Shown in pieces: positions 1 through 8,635 of a DNA stretch of 64,000 nt. Source of the stretch: Mycetocola miduiensis (GTDB lineage: Bacteria; Actinomycetota; Actinomycetes; Actinomycetales; Microbacteriaceae); contig NZ_FOVM01000002.1 in assembly GCF_900115155.1 (NCBI RefSeq), positions 188,550 through 252,549 of the forward strand, given 5' to 3'. The notes beneath the pieces were generated by a model. The model did not search any database, was not told where the DNA came from, and was given only the letters and a program-made list of their open reading frames with translations. Numbering within the stretch: the stretch's first letter is position 1; each line of letters starts with the position of its first letter. Position numbers and translations under genes: made by a program.

Positions 1-332
1 TCGTCGGAGCGCGCGACGCGAACGTGGTGACCTTCGATACCTCGCCCGACGGAGTAGTACATCCACCAGCTGCCATCGCGCCAGCACACCTCAGGTGCCC
101 AATACTGGTCGCCCAGCTCGGGGGCGAGCCGTTCCAGCACATTTCCACCGCTCCGCCAGGTTCGAAGATCGTCTGACAGCAGTACCTCGAACATGCGATC
201 ATCCGAGCCGCCGTCCGGCTGCGTGCCGTATGCGGCGTAGCTGCCATCGGGAGCGCGGACGAGGAAGGGGTCGGCAAAATAGCCGGGACGCACCGGGGGT
301 CGGAGCGGTCCGGGCTGGGCGTCGCCGCTCAT
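1..332 (-). CDS. Glycoside hydrolase family 43 protein (C-terminus beyond the window)
   Basis: The first 110 or so residues are visible, read from an ATG at 332 and running off the left edge. The N-terminus carries GYFADPF, the GH43 blade-1 motif whose Asp acts as general base, and YWAPEV follows at about residue 72. GH43 enzymes are five-bladed beta-propellers that cleave arabinan, xylan or galactan side chains. There is no signal peptide, so a cytoplasmic enzyme acting on imported oligosaccharides is likely. The start overlaps the stop of the upstream GH2 gene (ATGA), so the two are co-translated. Substrate cannot be told from this fragment. Confidence 0.85.
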   Translation of the reverse strand, partial: MSGDAQPGPLRPPVRPGYFADPFLVRAPDGSYAAYGTQPDGGSDDRMFEVLLSDDLRTWRSGGNVLERLAPELGDQYWAPEVCWRDGSWWMYYSVGRGIEGHHVRVARSD

Positions 333-2164
333 CCCCACAACCGTTTCGCGCCGGGGCCGACCATGATTTCGCGGATCTCCGCCACCGGGAGTTTCGGTAC
401 CCGGTCGGCGCCGACCAGTCCGTTGGTTTCCTGCAGCGTGTCAGTCAGTTGGGTGTAGCAGTACCCAGCGAGCGCGCCGCTGGAATGGATCGCGGTCATC
501 AGCGAGCGCAGGCGCTCGCCGAAGTCATTCGAGGTGGTCGCGGCCGTGTATCCCCAGGCGTCTTCGGTGCGATGAACGTCGTACGAAATCCCGCCGAACT
601 CGGTGAGCATGACGGGGGCGTCGCTGACGTCTCCGCTGAGGACGAGTCTTCGCCCGGCCGGGCCGACCCCAGACACGAGTGCGTCGACAGCAGTGCGGTC
701 GCGGTAACGCTCGCGCATCACGTCGCCGTCGCCTTCGTAGTCGTGGATGGCGAGGATGTCGGTGTCGGCCTGCTCCCACCCGTCGTTGGACACGACAGGG
801 CGGGTGGGGTCGAGTGCTTTGGTGAGGTGCACGAGCGAGCGGGCGAAGGCGAGCATCCGGTTGTCGTGGGCGATGTGCTGCACGCCCCAGCTTTCGTTCA
901 ACGGCACCCACGTCACGATGGAGGGGTGGGAGAAGTCCCGGTGCACGACCTCGAGCCATTCCCGCACGGTCCGCTCGGCGGCGACCGGGGTGAACGTGAA
1001 AGTTGCCGGTGCCTCTGCCCACACCATCAGGCCCAGACGATCCGCCCAGTAGAGAAAGCGGGGATCTTCGAACTTCTGGTGCACGCGGGTGGCGTTGAAG
1101 CCGAGATCCTTGATGAGCTGGACCTCGTCGCGGAGGGCGTCGGCCGAGGGCGCGGCCAGGTGCGATTCCGGCCAGTAACCCTGGCTGAGAACGGACCGGA
1201 CATAGCGGGGACGGTCGTTCAGCAGAAAGAGCCGGCGATCGACAGCAGCGGACCGGAGCCCGACGTAGGACGCAACGGAGTCCGAGGCCCCCCTGCCGGT
1301 TTCGAGGTCGATGCGGGCGTCAAGAAGGCGCGGATGCTCAGGTGACCAGAGCAGTTCTTCGTACGCCTGTCCGTTGGCCAGGCCGCTCAGGGACAGCACG
1401 ACCTCGACTTCGGAAGAATCGGAATGCACGGTGGTCCGAGCGAGGACCTGGTCGTCGTGGCGGAGCTCGATGTCCACGGATGCGCCGCCGACAGGAGCCA
1501 CCGTCAACCCGACGCGGGCATGCACGTGTCCTGCAGCGAGGTCCGAGCGCCAGTGAACCCACTCGATAGCGACTTCGGGAACCGACTCGAGCCAGACGGG
1601 CTGCCAGATCCCGCTGGTGCGGTGGTACCAGATGACATGCGGATGCTCCCGCCAATCCTGTTTGCCGCGGGGCTGTGCGACATCCAGCGGGTCGTCCTCG
1701 ACCCTGACCACCAGCACATTGTCACCCTCGGAGTTGACCGCTTCGGTCACGTCGAGGGAGAACGGGGTGTGGCCGCCCTCATGGGAGCCGACCCGTTGGC
1801 CGTTCACCCACACGACGGCCCGGTAGTCGACGGCGCCGAAGCGGAGCATGAGCCGCCGGCCCTCCCGATGGCCCGCGGCCGCGAGGTCGTCGGGGCTCAG
1901 GGGGCGGGAATACCACAGCGCCTGGTGGAAACCCGTGTCGTGCACTCCTGACGCCGATGATTCGGGCGGAAACGGCACGAGAATCGAACCGTCGAGGCGC
2001 GGGTTCTCGTGCCACCGTTCCCGGACGCCCCGCCCGTCGTCGTCGAATGCGAACGTCCAGCGCCCGCCAAGATCGCGCCACGATGTCCGGACCAGTTGGG
2101 GGCGCGGGTAGCTGCCGTCATTCTCACTCGCGAGGGGCAGGGGAGCGGAGTCATCGTTGAGCAT
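329..2164 (-). CDS. Glycoside hydrolase family 2 enzyme (beta-galactosidase/glucuronidase-like)
   Basis: A 611-residue enzyme with GH2 layout: jelly-roll sugar-binding domain (about 20-195), immunoglobulin-like domain (200-310) and a TIM barrel. The barrel has the acid/base Glu in VPLNESWG (about E424) and the nucleophile Glu in LTEFGG (about E522). It removes a beta-linked terminal sugar; the specificity is not readable. No signal peptide, hence cytoplasmic. I chose the ATG at 2164: a GTG at 2179 extends it by 5 residues, but a CATGCT -10-like box ends 6 nt before 2164, matching the leaderless pattern seen elsewhere here. A LacI-type operator lies directly upstream. It is translationally coupled to the GH43 gene. 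Confidence 0.9.
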   Translation of the reverse strand: MLNDDSAPLPLASENDGSYPRPQLVRTSWRDLGGRWTFAFDDDGRGVRERWHENPRLDGSILVPFPPESSASGVHDTGFHQALWYSRPLSPDDLAAAGHREGRRLMLRFGAVDYRAVVWVNGQRVGSHEGGHTPFSLDVTEAVNSEGDNVLVVRVEDDPLDVAQPRGKQDWREHPHVIWYHRTSGIWQPVWLESVPEVAIEWVHWRSDLAAGHVHARVGLTVAPVGGASVDIELRHDDQVLARTTVHSDSSEVEVVLSLSGLANGQAYEELLWSPEHPRLLDARIDLETGRGASDSVASYVGLRSAAVDRRLFLLNDRPRYVRSVLSQGYWPESHLAAPSADALRDEVQLIKDLGFNATRVHQKFEDPRFLYWADRLGLMVWAEAPATFTFTPVAAERTVREWLEVVHRDFSHPSIVTWVPLNESWGVQHIAHDNRMLAFARSLVHLTKALDPTRPVVSNDGWEQADTDILAIHDYEGDGDVMRERYRDRTAVDALVSGVGPAGRRLVLSGDVSDAPVMLTEFGGISYDVHRTEDAWGYTAATTSNDFGERLRSLMTAIHSSGALAGYCYTQLTDTLQETNGLVGADRVPKLPVAEIREIMVGPGAKRLWG

Positions 2165-2183
2165 GCCCCAAGCATGCACGAAA

Positions 2184-2199
2184 TTTGCAGCGCTGTAAA
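2184..2199. promoter_or_regulatory. Predicted LacI-family operator in front of the GH2 gene
   Basis: TTTGCAGCGCTGTAAA is palindromic at 14 of 16 positions and centred on AGCGCT, as is typical of LacI/GalR operators. It shares CAGCGCTGTAAA with the site at 3286-3301. It lies between the divergently placed GH2 start and the stop of the repressor gene, covering the probable -35 (TTTACA on the minus strand) of the GH2-GH43 unit. Confidence 0.7.
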
Positions 2200-2217
2200 C
2201 TGTCTGCCAGCGTCGGG

Positions 2218-3231
2218 TCAGTTCGCGGCGCTAGGGGCGCTCTCTCGAACCAGCAACTCGTAGTCGACGAGCTCGTGGCGGCCGTCGCCGGTGTAGCCGC
2301 CGATGCGTTCCACGAGCATCTCCACGGCTCGCCGAGCGAGACCGTCGAGGTCGGGTGCGATCGTGGTGAGGTTGGGGAACGTCACGCGACTCAACTCGAT
2401 GTTGTCCCACCCGGTGACAGCGACATCGTCCGGGACGCGGACGCCGCGCTCCTGAAGCGCACGCAGGGCACCGATGGCGGCGAGGTCATCGCGGCAGACA
2501 AGCCCGTCGACCTTGACGCCGGCGTCGAGCATCGCCCCCACGCCCTGAACGGCACCCGAAGGGGATATTTCGGCACTCGGGAAGAGCAGCCGAGGCTCCG
2601 GACGGATGCCGTGTTCCTCCAGCGCCTGCTGGTACCCCATCATTCGTTGGATCGAGGTGGCGGACAGCTGCCCGGCCTCATGCCCGGCGAACCCGATCCG
2701 CCGCCGTCCCAGCGCAAGGAGATGCTCCGTTACGGCGCGCGCGGCGAGTACGTTGTCGATCATGACCCGGTCGACCGGCAGGGGAGCGGCGCCCTCACCC
2801 AGGATCACGATGGGCAGATCGCCTCGGTGGCGGGAGATTTCCACCGACGACATCATCGATGGCTGGAACAGGATGCCGTCGACCATGCCGGCTTCGGAAC
2901 TCGCGATCACGGCGCGCTCACCCGCGAGAGTGCCGTCGGTTTCCTCGAGCAGAACCCGATAGCCGAGTGCCCCCGCTGCCGCTGAGACCGCGCGCGACAG
3001 CTCGGCGAAGTAGGGGACGGTGACGTTCGAGAACGCGAGGGCGAGCAACCCGGTGCGCCCAGTCGCGAGACGGCGGCCCATCATGTTCGGGCGATACCCG
3101 AGTTCAGCGATGGCCTTCTGCACTCGTTCACGCGTGGTAGGGCTGACGTGTTCGTAATCGCGAACCACGTTGGAGACCGTCTTCATGGAGACGCCTGCGA
3201 GCTCGGCGACGTCCTGCAGTCGTACGCCCAT
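2218..3231 (-). CDS. LacI-family transcriptional regulator
   Basis: A 337-residue repressor. Residues 4-50 form the LacI helix-turn-helix and hinge (LQDVAELAGVSMKTVSNVV, then GYRPN), followed by a periplasmic-binding-protein-like effector domain ending at ELLVRESAPS. The ATG at 3231 is preceded by GGAGGG at ideal distance; the frame stays open further upstream, but that extension lacks family similarity and runs into the divergent operon. The gene sits between the GH2-GH43 unit and the sugar ABC operon, and the two similar palindromes in both control regions make it their likely repressor, with an imported sugar as inducer. The ligand is unknown. Confidence 0.93.
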   Translation of the reverse strand: MGVRLQDVAELAGVSMKTVSNVVRDYEHVSPTTRERVQKAIAELGYRPNMMGRRLATGRTGLLALAFSNVTVPYFAELSRAVSAAAGALGYRVLLEETDGTLAGERAVIASSEAGMVDGILFQPSMMSSVEISRHRGDLPIVILGEGAAPLPVDRVMIDNVLAARAVTEHLLALGRRRIGFAGHEAGQLSATSIQRMMGYQQALEEHGIRPEPRLLFPSAEISPSGAVQGVGAMLDAGVKVDGLVCRDDLAAIGALRALQERGVRVPDDVAVTGWDNIELSRVTFPNLTTIAPDLDGLARRAVEMLVERIGGYTGDGRHELVDYELLVRESAPSAAN

Positions 3232-3274
3232 AAGCCCTCCGCATCTCGCAACCGCAACGATTGCACAATACACC

Positions 3275-3303
3275 TTGACAACAAAATTCCAGCGCTGTAA
3301 ATT
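3275..3303 (+). promoter_or_regulatory. Promoter of the sugar ABC operon with embedded LacI-type operator
   Basis: TTGACA at 3275-3280 and TAAATT at 3298-3303 are separated by exactly 17 bp, a near-consensus housekeeping promoter. The operator ATTCCAGCGCTGTAAA (3286-3301) fills the spacer and runs into the -10, so bound repressor would exclude polymerase. It drives the gene starting at 3380, giving a leader of about 70 nt. Confidence 0.8.
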
Positions 3304-3379
3304 CTCGAACATCGGCTGGAAGTCCTGTCCGGCCGTCATGGTTCCGTCCCTCCGGACGCACTCAAAGGAGAGCAATCGC

Positions 3380-4690
3380 ATGATCAAGCCGTGGGCTCGC
3401 CGAGCGATAGGTGCGAGCATCGCACTCGCCGTCGGCATCGCAATATCCGGATGCTCGGCATCCGGCGCAGGTACGGGGGGTGCGGTATCCGCCGATGGCG
3501 AGTACTCCGGCCCCGACGTGGATGTCACGTTCTGGCACGGGTGGACCGGTGGCGCAGCGCCGACCATCGTTCCCCAACTGATCCAGAAGTTCAACGCAGA
3601 GCACGAGAACATCACGGTCAAGGCCGTTCCCCAGGAGTGGGGCGACATCACCGCCAAGATGCCACTGGCGATCAAGGCTGGCAAGGGCCCCGACGTCGCC
3701 GTTCTGCACGGCGATGACCTGGCCACGTACGCAGCTCAGAACCTCCTCCAGGACGCCGGCGGAATCATCGACGGCCTGGGTTACTCGGGTGATGACTTCC
3801 CTAAGGGTGTCTTCGACAAGGGCAACTTCCGCGACGCTCAGTACGCTGTGCCGTGGAGCGTGACCCCGCTGGGGCTGTACGTGAACAAGACGGTTCTCGC
3901 CAAGGCGGGGATCACCGAGATCCCGACCGATGAGGCGTCGTACACCGCAGCACTCGAAGCGCTGAAAGGTGCCGGAGTCGCCGGTGAATGGGTTGACGGC
4001 TACGTGTTCACGGGCACCTTCGAGTTCCAGAGCCTGATCTGGCAGTTCGGTGGCGACATGTACAACGACGATGTCACCGAGGCGACGTTCAACTCGGAGG
4101 CCGGTGTCAAGGCGCTCACCTGGATGACCGACCTGGTCAAGAACGGCTACAGCCCGGCAAACGTGGCCCAGGATGGCAACATCAAGGCGCTCATCGCCGG
4201 CGAGACCGCGTTCAACTGGAACGGCGTCTGGCAGACCACCAACAGTGCGTTCGCCGACCTCGACTGGGTGGCGGCTCCCGTTCCCCAGATCGGCGATGAG
4301 AAGGCCGTCTGGTCGAGCTCCACGCACTGGGTGTTCCCGCAGAACAAGGGCCAGGACAAGAACAAGACCGCTGCCGCGTCGGTGTTCGTCAAGTGGATGA
4401 ACGACAACTCGATGGGCTGGGCAGAAACCGGTGAACTCCCCGCCGCCAACACGGTCCGCGAAGACCCGGCGCTGCTGGAGCAGTACCCCAACCTCGAGCC
4501 GTTCATGAACGAACTCGAGTACGCCCACTACGAAACCGTCTCGCCCGGTATCTCCGAAGCGAACGCACAAATCACTCTTGCGCTCAACGAGGCCCTGACG
4601 GGTAAGAAAGATCCGAAGTCAGCCCTGGACGATGCCGCCGACAAGGCGAATCAGATCCTGAAGGCAAACCAGGACAAGTACGGTGACTAA
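3380..4690 (+). CDS. Sugar ABC transporter substrate-binding lipoprotein
   Basis: A 436-residue family 1 extracellular solute-binding protein (MalE-like). The basic N-terminus, hydrophobic stretch and lipobox ISGC at Cys25 mark it as a lipoprotein anchored on the outer face of the membrane. DVTFWHGWTGG begins the mature binding domain. ATG at 3380 is preceded by AAAGGAG. It would capture the oligosaccharide whose breakdown is carried out by the neighbouring GH2/GH43 enzymes and pass it to the two permeases downstream. Its stop overlaps the GTG of the next gene. Binding specificity is not deducible; the GH43 partners suggest arabino- or galacto-oligosaccharides. Confidence 0.92.
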   Translation: MIKPWARRAIGASIALAVGIAISGCSASGAGTGGAVSADGEYSGPDVDVTFWHGWTGGAAPTIVPQLIQKFNAEHENITVKAVPQEWGDITAKMPLAIKAGKGPDVAVLHGDDLATYAAQNLLQDAGGIIDGLGYSGDDFPKGVFDKGNFRDAQYAVPWSVTPLGLYVNKTVLAKAGITEIPTDEASYTAALEALKGAGVAGEWVDGYVFTGTFEFQSLIWQFGGDMYNDDVTEATFNSEAGVKALTWMTDLVKNGYSPANVAQDGNIKALIAGETAFNWNGVWQTTNSAFADLDWVAAPVPQIGDEKAVWSSSTHWVFPQNKGQDKNKTAAASVFVKWMNDNSMGWAETGELPAANTVREDPALLEQYPNLEPFMNELEYAHYETVSPGISEANAQITLALNEALTGKKDPKSALDDAADKANQILKANQDKYGD

Positions 4691-5666
4691 CACCGCACCG
4701 CTCGTTGCCACCGCCCCCCAGCGCAACGGCGCTGGGGGGCGCGGCTCCCGCCCCTCCGCAAGAAGGCCGGCATCCGGCCGCAAGACGCTGACGGCCTACC
4801 TCTTCCTCGCCCCGTTTCTTCTGCTGTTCCTGACGTTCGTCGTCGGGCCCGCGATCTTCGGAATCTGGATGAGCCTGACCAACTGGAGTCCGTTCCGCGA
4901 GGTGCAGACCTTCGTCGGCCTGCAGAACTACATCAACCTGTTCACGCCGGGCACGGTCACCGCTTCCGACTTCTGGAAGTCGATGAGCGTCACAGGGATC
5001 TTCATCGTCGCGAGCGTGCCGTTCCTCGTCGTCGTGCCGCTCTTGGTGGCTATCCTGCTCAACCAGCGCATCCGCGCCACAACGGCCTTCCGGACGATCT
5101 TCTTCGCGCCCTACGTGCTCGGCGTTGCCGTCATCGGAGTGATCTGGGGCTACATCCTCGACACTCAGTCAGGCATCCTGAACCACCTGATGGGCCTGAT
5201 CGGGCTGCCGTCCAACGTGCCGTGGACCGTCGATGTCCCATGGGTGTGGGTCTCGCTCGTCGGTGTCACCGTGTGGTGGACGATGGGCCTGAACACGATC
5301 ATCTTCCTCGCCGGACTGAAGGGGATCAACGCGGACCTTTACGAAGCGGCCTCGCTCGACGGTGCCGGAACTGTGAACAAGTTCTGGAATGTGACGATTC
5401 CTGGCCTTCGGCCGGTGATGACGTTCATCACGACGACCACGATCCTGGCCTCGGCAAACATGTTCGGCCAGTCGTACCTGCTCACCAAGGGCGGGCCGGG
5501 AACCGAGACCCGCACCGCGATCATGTACATCGCCGATCAGGGCCTGTCGCAGAACAACATGGCCCCTGCCGCCGCGATGAGCTACGTGCTGTTCGCCGCT
5601 CTCGCGGTCATCAGCGTCATCAACTTCCGGCTTCAGCGTGAACGTGTCGAGAAGGGCCTGAAATGA
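4683..5666 (+). CDS. Sugar ABC transporter permease (MalF type)
   Basis: A 327-residue binding-protein-dependent permease with six predicted membrane helices and the cytoplasmic EAA loop (LYEAASLDGAGTVNKFWNVT, near residue 220) that contacts the ATPase. GTG start at 4683 lies inside the 3' end of the binding-protein gene (8-bp overlap). It forms a heterodimeric channel with the downstream MalG-type subunit. The operon contains no ATPase gene, as is common for actinobacterial carbohydrate importers, which share an MsiK-like ATPase encoded elsewhere (family knowledge, not seen here). Confidence 0.93.
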   Translation: MTNTAPLVATAPQRNGAGGRGSRPSARRPASGRKTLTAYLFLAPFLLLFLTFVVGPAIFGIWMSLTNWSPFREVQTFVGLQNYINLFTPGTVTASDFWKSMSVTGIFIVASVPFLVVVPLLVAILLNQRIRATTAFRTIFFAPYVLGVAVIGVIWGYILDTQSGILNHLMGLIGLPSNVPWTVDVPWVWVSLVGVTVWWTMGLNTIIFLAGLKGINADLYEAASLDGAGTVNKFWNVTIPGLRPVMTFITTTTILASANMFGQSYLLTKGGPGTETRTAIMYIADQGLSQNNMAPAAAMSYVLFAALAVISVINFRLQRERVEKGLK

Positions 5667-6520
5667 CCACCGTACTTTCCCGACGCAGCATGCCGGCGAA
5701 AAGGGCATGGGCCCAGGTCTCCCTGTACGTCGTCCTGATCGCCCTGGCTCTCATCATCGTGCTGCCTCTGGCGTGGATGCTGATCACATCGTTCAAGACC
5801 GATGCGGATGCCGTTCGAGCGCCGTACTCCCTCCCGGACCCGGTGTCGATCGAGGCCTACCAGACGCTGCTCACCTCGGGCCAGCAACCGATCTTCCTCT
5901 GGCTGTGGAACAGCTTCGCCGCCGCCACGGTCCAGACCGTACTGATCCTGGTGACCGCATCCATGGGTGCGTACGCACTGGCGCGGCTGGAGTTCCCCGG
6001 AAAGAAGATCGTTTTCGGCGCGATTATCTCGACCCTCCTGGTCCCGCCGGTGGTCTTCCTCATCCCGAACTACCTCATCGTGCAGAACCTCGGGTGGCTG
6101 GATACGATCTGGGCAATCACCGTCCCTGGTGCCGCGAGCGCGTTCGGCATCTTCTTTCTCCGACAGTTCTTCGTAGGACTGCCGCCGGAAATTGAGGAGG
6201 CCGCGCGGATCGACGGCGCCGGTGACATCCGGATCTTCCTGCAAGTGCTGATCCCGCTCGCGCGGCCGGCGCTGGCCACATTGGCCGTGCTCGCTTTCCT
6301 CGGCAACTGGAACGACTTCCTGTGGCCGGTGTACGTGCTGCTCAGCCCCGAGAACCTGACACTGCAGCCGGGTCTCAATCAGCTGCAAGGCGCGTATTCG
6401 ACCCACTTCGCGATCGTCATGGCCGGAGCGGTGATCGCGTCCGTTCCGGTGCTGATCCTCTTCGGCATCGCTCAACGCCAGATCGTTGAGTCGGTGGCCG
6501 GGTCAGCGGTCAAGGGGTGA
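5663..6520 (+). CDS. Sugar ABC transporter permease (MalG type)
   Basis: A 285-residue permease, second half of the channel. It shows six hydrophobic segments and the EAA loop IEEAARIDGAGDIRIFLQV near residue 185. ATG at 5663 overlaps the upstream stop (ATGA), and its own stop overlaps the GTG of the GH43 lipoprotein gene, so all four genes are translationally coupled. Confidence 0.93.
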   Translation: MTTVLSRRSMPAKRAWAQVSLYVVLIALALIIVLPLAWMLITSFKTDADAVRAPYSLPDPVSIEAYQTLLTSGQQPIFLWLWNSFAAATVQTVLILVTASMGAYALARLEFPGKKIVFGAIISTLLVPPVVFLIPNYLIVQNLGWLDTIWAITVPGAASAFGIFFLRQFFVGLPPEIEEAARIDGAGDIRIFLQVLIPLARPALATLAVLAFLGNWNDFLWPVYVLLSPENLTLQPGLNQLQGAYSTHFAIVMAGAVIASVPVLILFGIAQRQIVESVAGSAVKG

Positions 6521-7497
6521 ACCAGGCCAAAAGGGCCGTAGCCCTCGGAGCCGTGTTCGGAGTGCTGGCTGGGGCGTTCGTCGGATGTGCGCCCCAGCCG
6601 GCTCCGGCTTCAGACCCGGTGTCGAAACTCGAGCCGTTCCTCATCGACCAGGACTTCGCCGATCCGGACATCCTGGAGGCGGACGGAAAGTATGTGGCGT
6701 TCGCCACCAACACCCGGGGTGTGAACGTCCAGTTCGCGACCTCGGACGATCGGGCCGAATGGAACGTGTCACTGGAGGATGCCCTGCCGCAGTTGCCCGG
6801 CTGGGCGACGTCTGGACGCACCTGGGCCCCCGACGTAACTGCTCTCCCCGCTGGCGGCTACGTCCTGTACTTCGTCGCGCAGCACAGCGAGTCGAACAGG
6901 CAGTGCATCGGAGCTGCCACATCAGCGACGGTTACCGGGCCGTACAGTGCTGTGGCAGGCGAGCCGCTGGTCTGCACGCTCGATGAGGGCGGGTCGATCG
7001 ACCCGGCAACCTTCACAGACGACGACGGCACTCGCTACCTGATCTGGAAGAACGACGGCAACTGCTGCTCGATGGACACCTGGATCCAGCTAAATCCTCT
7101 GACCCCCGACGGAACCCAGCTCGCCGGGCCAGCGACGAAGCTCTTCAAACAGTCCGAACCCTGGGAAGGACAGCTGGTCGAAGCTCCTACCTTGGTGAAG
7201 CACGGCGATACCTATCTGGTGTTCTATTCCGCCAACGATTACGGATCCGACCAATACGCCGTCGGCGTGGCATCCGCGCCCGCGATCACCGGCCCATACG
7301 GAAAACAGCCGACACCACTCCTGTCGTCGGAGTCCAGCGACGGCCGGTACATCGGCCCTGGCGGGCAGGACGTTCTCCGCACGCCCGATGGCGATGTGAT
7401 GTTCTTCCACGGGTGGGACGAGCTGGTCATCTACCGCGGGATGTACAGCCTTCCGCTGGACTGGACGGGCGACCTGCCCTCAGTGCGGCTTCCCTGA
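6517..7497 (+). CDS. Glycoside hydrolase family 43 lipoprotein
   Basis: A 326-residue GH43 enzyme exported as a lipoprotein: lipobox AFVGC with Cys24. The three catalytic carboxylates of the GH43 propeller are visible: base Asp49 in FADPD, pKa-modulating Asp162 in SIDPATF, and acid Glu222 in VEAPTL. It probably trims arabinan- or xylan-like chains at the cell surface so that the products enter through the co-encoded ABC importer. GTG start at 6517 overlaps the malG-type stop by 4 bp. Together with the cytoplasmic GH43 at 1-332 it gives one outside and one inside enzyme for the same kind of linkage. Confidence 0.88.
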   Translation: MNQAKRAVALGAVFGVLAGAFVGCAPQPAPASDPVSKLEPFLIDQDFADPDILEADGKYVAFATNTRGVNVQFATSDDRAEWNVSLEDALPQLPGWATSGRTWAPDVTALPAGGYVLYFVAQHSESNRQCIGAATSATVTGPYSAVAGEPLVCTLDEGGSIDPATFTDDDGTRYLIWKNDGNCCSMDTWIQLNPLTPDGTQLAGPATKLFKQSEPWEGQLVEAPTLVKHGDTYLVFYSANDYGSDQYAVGVASAPAITGPYGKQPTPLLSSESSDGRYIGPGGQDVLRTPDGDVMFFHGWDELVIYRGMYSLPLDWTGDLPSVRLP

Positions 7498-7527
7498 CGA
7501 ACTGTCACAACCGAACGAAGGAAAGCA

Positions 7528-8388
7528 ATGAACACCGTAGAGCAGGCCACACCGCAGACTCCCGGGTTGGAAAACCTGGACGCCGACACCGCAGCCACCG
7601 TCCAGGCCCTCTACCGTGAGGGCGCGGACGGACGGAAAGGTCTCTTCAGCGCGGAATGGGCCGACAGGCTTCGTGAAGACATCGAAGCGGCATACGCCGA
7701 AGCACTGGGGCGGCCAGGTGGGGCGGTCGGCCGCGGAACGAACCGCCACTACGTCGAGATTCACCCGGAGCAAATGCGCGGCTGGCTGGAACTGGTCGAT
7801 CATCCCTGGGTGCGGGCCGTCTGTCACGCCGTACTCGGCCCCGACTACCAGATCATCGAGCTGGGTTTCGATGTGCCGAATCCCGGTGCGAAAGACCAGC
7901 CATGGCACCGCGACTTTGCCATGCCCGACGAGACGAAGGACACGGGGCGACTCACCTCGCTGGCGTTCAACGTCACGGCGGTCGATACCGAGGAAGACAT
8001 GGGGCCGTTCGAGATTGCCCCGACCACTCAATGGGATCTGCCGGTCGGCTTCGAGCACGAGATGTTCCCGGCCGAGTCCCTCTATCCCCGCTTCGCCGAG
8101 CTGGCGGTCCGCAAATATCCCAAGCGCGGCGACGTCTCGGTCAGGTCCGCGCTCACGGTGCACCGCGGCACGGCCAACACCTCATCGAAGGCGCGCCCTG
8201 TGCTCGTCCTGGGCGTCGACGCCCCAGGAGCAGGCAACGCTGAACACCATGACATGGCCGTCACGCATGGGTTCTACGATTCCCTGCCCGACCGGGTCCG
8301 GCAGCATCTCGTCTGCCCGGTTGTCGACCGTCTGACGCCGATCACCCAGAAGCACTCGATTGAGGGCCTGATGATGGGCGACGCCTGA
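7528..8388 (+). CDS. Phytanoyl-CoA dioxygenase (PhyH) family protein
   Basis: A 286-residue Fe(II)/2-oxoglutarate-dependent oxygenase. The metal triad is visible as His127-x-Asp129 in PWHRDF and distal His212 in TVHRGTANTS; Arg223 in KARPVLVLG would bind 2-oxoglutarate. ATG at 7528 has GAAGGAAAG upstream. It follows the GH43 lipoprotein gene by 30 bp on the same strand, with no terminator seen, so it probably belongs to the LacI-controlled operon. The substrate is unknown; PhyH proteins hydroxylate very diverse small molecules, and oxidation of a sugar conjugate or aglycone released by the glycosidases is only an inference. Confidence 0.85.
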   Translation: MNTVEQATPQTPGLENLDADTAATVQALYREGADGRKGLFSAEWADRLREDIEAAYAEALGRPGGAVGRGTNRHYVEIHPEQMRGWLELVDHPWVRAVCHAVLGPDYQIIELGFDVPNPGAKDQPWHRDFAMPDETKDTGRLTSLAFNVTAVDTEEDMGPFEIAPTTQWDLPVGFEHEMFPAESLYPRFAELAVRKYPKRGDVSVRSALTVHRGTANTSSKARPVLVLGVDAPGAGNAEHHDMAVTHGFYDSLPDRVRQHLVCPVVDRLTPITQKHSIEGLMMGDA

Positions 8389-8635
8389 GATCGGAAATTC
8401 CCCCGCGAACGAGGCCTCCCGCATCCGTGTCGGACATGCGAGACTCGCTACGGCCTGAAAATTCTTCCTCGTCAATCACGACGATCGCGGGGGAGAAGCG
8501 GTACGCTCGGGCTGCGGCATTCGGGGGAACCGCGAACACGTCCTTCCGGCCGACTGGCGCGGGCGGTCCGAGTTCCACAACGGCACCTCGGCCCCCTTCG
8601 ATTCGACACCGTGAACGGACAGGAACCAACTCCCC

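Noticed and set aside
3232-3726. 165-residue N-terminal extension of the LacI regulator
   Set aside because: The HTH normally starts at the N-terminus; the ATG at 3231 has an ideal GGAGGG, and the extension crosses the divergent promoter and binding-protein gene.
8389-8635. Possible small gene between PhyH and the M23 gene
   Set aside because: The short frames have no ribosome site with a plausible protein; the 247-bp gap shows nothing recognisable.
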